DNA of 6,750 bases from Planctomycetota bacterium (GTDB taxonomy: Bacteria > Planctomycetota > PUPC01 > JACPCR01): assembly GCA_030740295.1 (NCBI GenBank), contig JASLXP010001229.1:1-6750 (forward strand). The letters are read 5' to 3'. The position numbers and the translations under genes were made by a program. Shown piece by piece: positions 6,150 through 6,750 of the stretch. The stretch's first letter is position 1; every line of letters begins with the position of its first letter. The notes under the pieces were generated by a model that worked only from the letters and a program-made list of their open reading frames with translations, had not been told where the DNA came from and searched no databases.

Positions 6150-6750
6150 ATGAATGCTACGAAATTCTCCGCAAGTCTTATGACAATCATCGTGATGGTT
6201 GGCTGCCCGCTCCTCACCAGAGATATCGCTGCCGAGTACTCCTGGCAGCAGTCCCATGCCGAGGTGATGGAGACGGGTGACCTGAAATGGAAACCCAAGC
6301 CATTTTCCCTGGTGAAGGGAGGATCTGTTCGCTACATCGATTTTATCGGTGGCAGAGACGATAGCGACGGCGCAGGTAAGGGATCGGCCTGGAAGCATCA
6401 TCCCTGGGATTCAGCGGCGACAGGCCGAGCCGCAGCCTGCAGGGGCGTACACACCTATGTGTTCAAGCGCGGGGTGATCTATCGCGGCAGTCTCGTTGCC
6501 AGAGAGTCAGGGAAGCCCGGGGATCCGATCCGGCTCACCAGTGACCCGACCTGGGGCGAAGGTGAAGCCATGCTCTGCGGATCAGACCGCGTCAGGAACT
6601 GGAAGAAGGGCGCAGTGCACAGAGATATTCCTGACAGGGGTAAGGTGTGGGTTGCGGAGCTCGGCTATGCCCCGCGTGGTGTCTGGATGGTGGACAACGA
6701 CAAGATCACCCGCATCCCTCTGGCGCGTACCCCCAACTGGAAGGTCTCTG
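6150..6750 (+). CDS. Secreted protein, probable right-handed parallel beta-helix, 3' end outside the window
   Basis: The frame is open from ATG 6150 to the right edge (200 complete codons, no stop). The first 28 residues form an export signal: Lys5, a hydrophobic stretch LMTIIVMVG (10-18), and a likely cleavage after IAA (26-28). Cys19 in MVGC could instead be a weak lipobox, which would make it a lipoprotein. The mature part has YIDFIGGRDDSDG (62-74), AWKHHPWD (80-87), and YVFKRGVIYRGSLVARES (103-120), followed by GDPIRLTSDP (124-133). This is the pattern that opens right-handed parallel beta-helix proteins such as pectate- or chondroitinase-B-like lyases. Catalytic residues would lie beyond the window, so lyase activity cannot be judged. 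It starts ten bases after the lyase gene, so the two probably act on the same glycan. The beta-helix call rests on pattern recognition. Confidence 0.8.
   Translation, partial: MNATKFSASLMTIIVMVGCPLLTRDIAAEYSWQQSHAEVMETGDLKWKPKPFSLVKGGSVRYIDFIGGRDDSDGAGKGSAWKHHPWDSAATGRAAACRGVHTYVFKRGVIYRGSLVARESGKPGDPIRLTSDPTWGEGEAMLCGSDRVRNWKKGAVHRDIPDRGKVWVAELGYAPRGVWMVDNDKITRIPLARTPNWKVS

Noticed and set aside
5972..6401. Two minus-strand open frames across the lyase/beta-helix gene junction
   Set aside because: They are antisense to two well-supported genes with a good Shine-Dalgarno site between them, and show no motif of their own.
1..6750. CRISPR arrays, tRNA/rRNA genes, insertion sequences
   Set aside because: No regularly spaced repeats, no tRNA-like cloverleaf sequence and no transposase motifs were seen on either strand.

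Overview
The window reads as ordinary bacterial coding DNA with moderately high GC (mid-50s percent by eye). All supported genes are on the + strand and there are only short gaps between them. It has two functional halves. Positions 1-1808 carry a signalling pair: the 3' end of a class III nucleotide cyclase gene, then a receiver-histidine kinase hybrid. Positions 1840-6750 carry a polysaccharide-degradation pair: a very large heparinase II/III-type lyase-like protein, then the 5' part of a secreted protein that looks like a right-handed parallel beta-helix protein. The organism cannot be named from the sequence. Large heparinase II/III-like proteins paired with beta-helix proteins suggest a glycan-degrading environmental bacterium, for example of the Planctomycetota/Verrucomicrobiota/Lentisphaerota or Hydrogenedentes type. 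That is an inference from gene content only.

Layout: the cyclase (1-635) is cut by the left edge, so its sensor region is missing. It keeps both metal-binding aspartates and the catalytic Asn/Arg pair. A 57-base gap with a Shine-Dalgarno site leads to the kinase (693-1808; 371 aa), which has the order REC, coiled linker, HisKA, HATPase and no sensor or membrane segment of its own. The two genes probably form one transcription unit in which a phosphorelay and a cyclic-nucleotide signal are made together.

The interval 1809-1975 is the most interesting part. It contains a long interrupted hairpin (1808-1876, about 23 base pairs) whose upper stem holds a good Shine-Dalgarno sequence and whose loop holds two ATG codons. 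The reading frame that starts there (1840, frame 1) runs into a textbook-like signal-peptide hydrophobic core at about 1927-1983. The huge lyase ORF, however, is in frame 2 and opens only after a stop at 1955-1957, so it has no secretion signal of its own. The simplest reading is a one-base frameshift (real or an assembly error) between about 1958 and 1995 that separates the export signal from a 1387-residue enzyme. A possible promoter at 1911-1940 offers the competing view that the lyase starts at ATG 1976 and is cytoplasmic.

The lyase gene ends at 6139. A new Shine-Dalgarno site overlaps its stop codon, and the next gene starts ten bases later at 6150, so these two genes are very likely translated from one mRNA and act on the same glycan outside the cytoplasm. 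No RNA genes, CRISPR arrays, insertion sequences or canonical terminators were seen.
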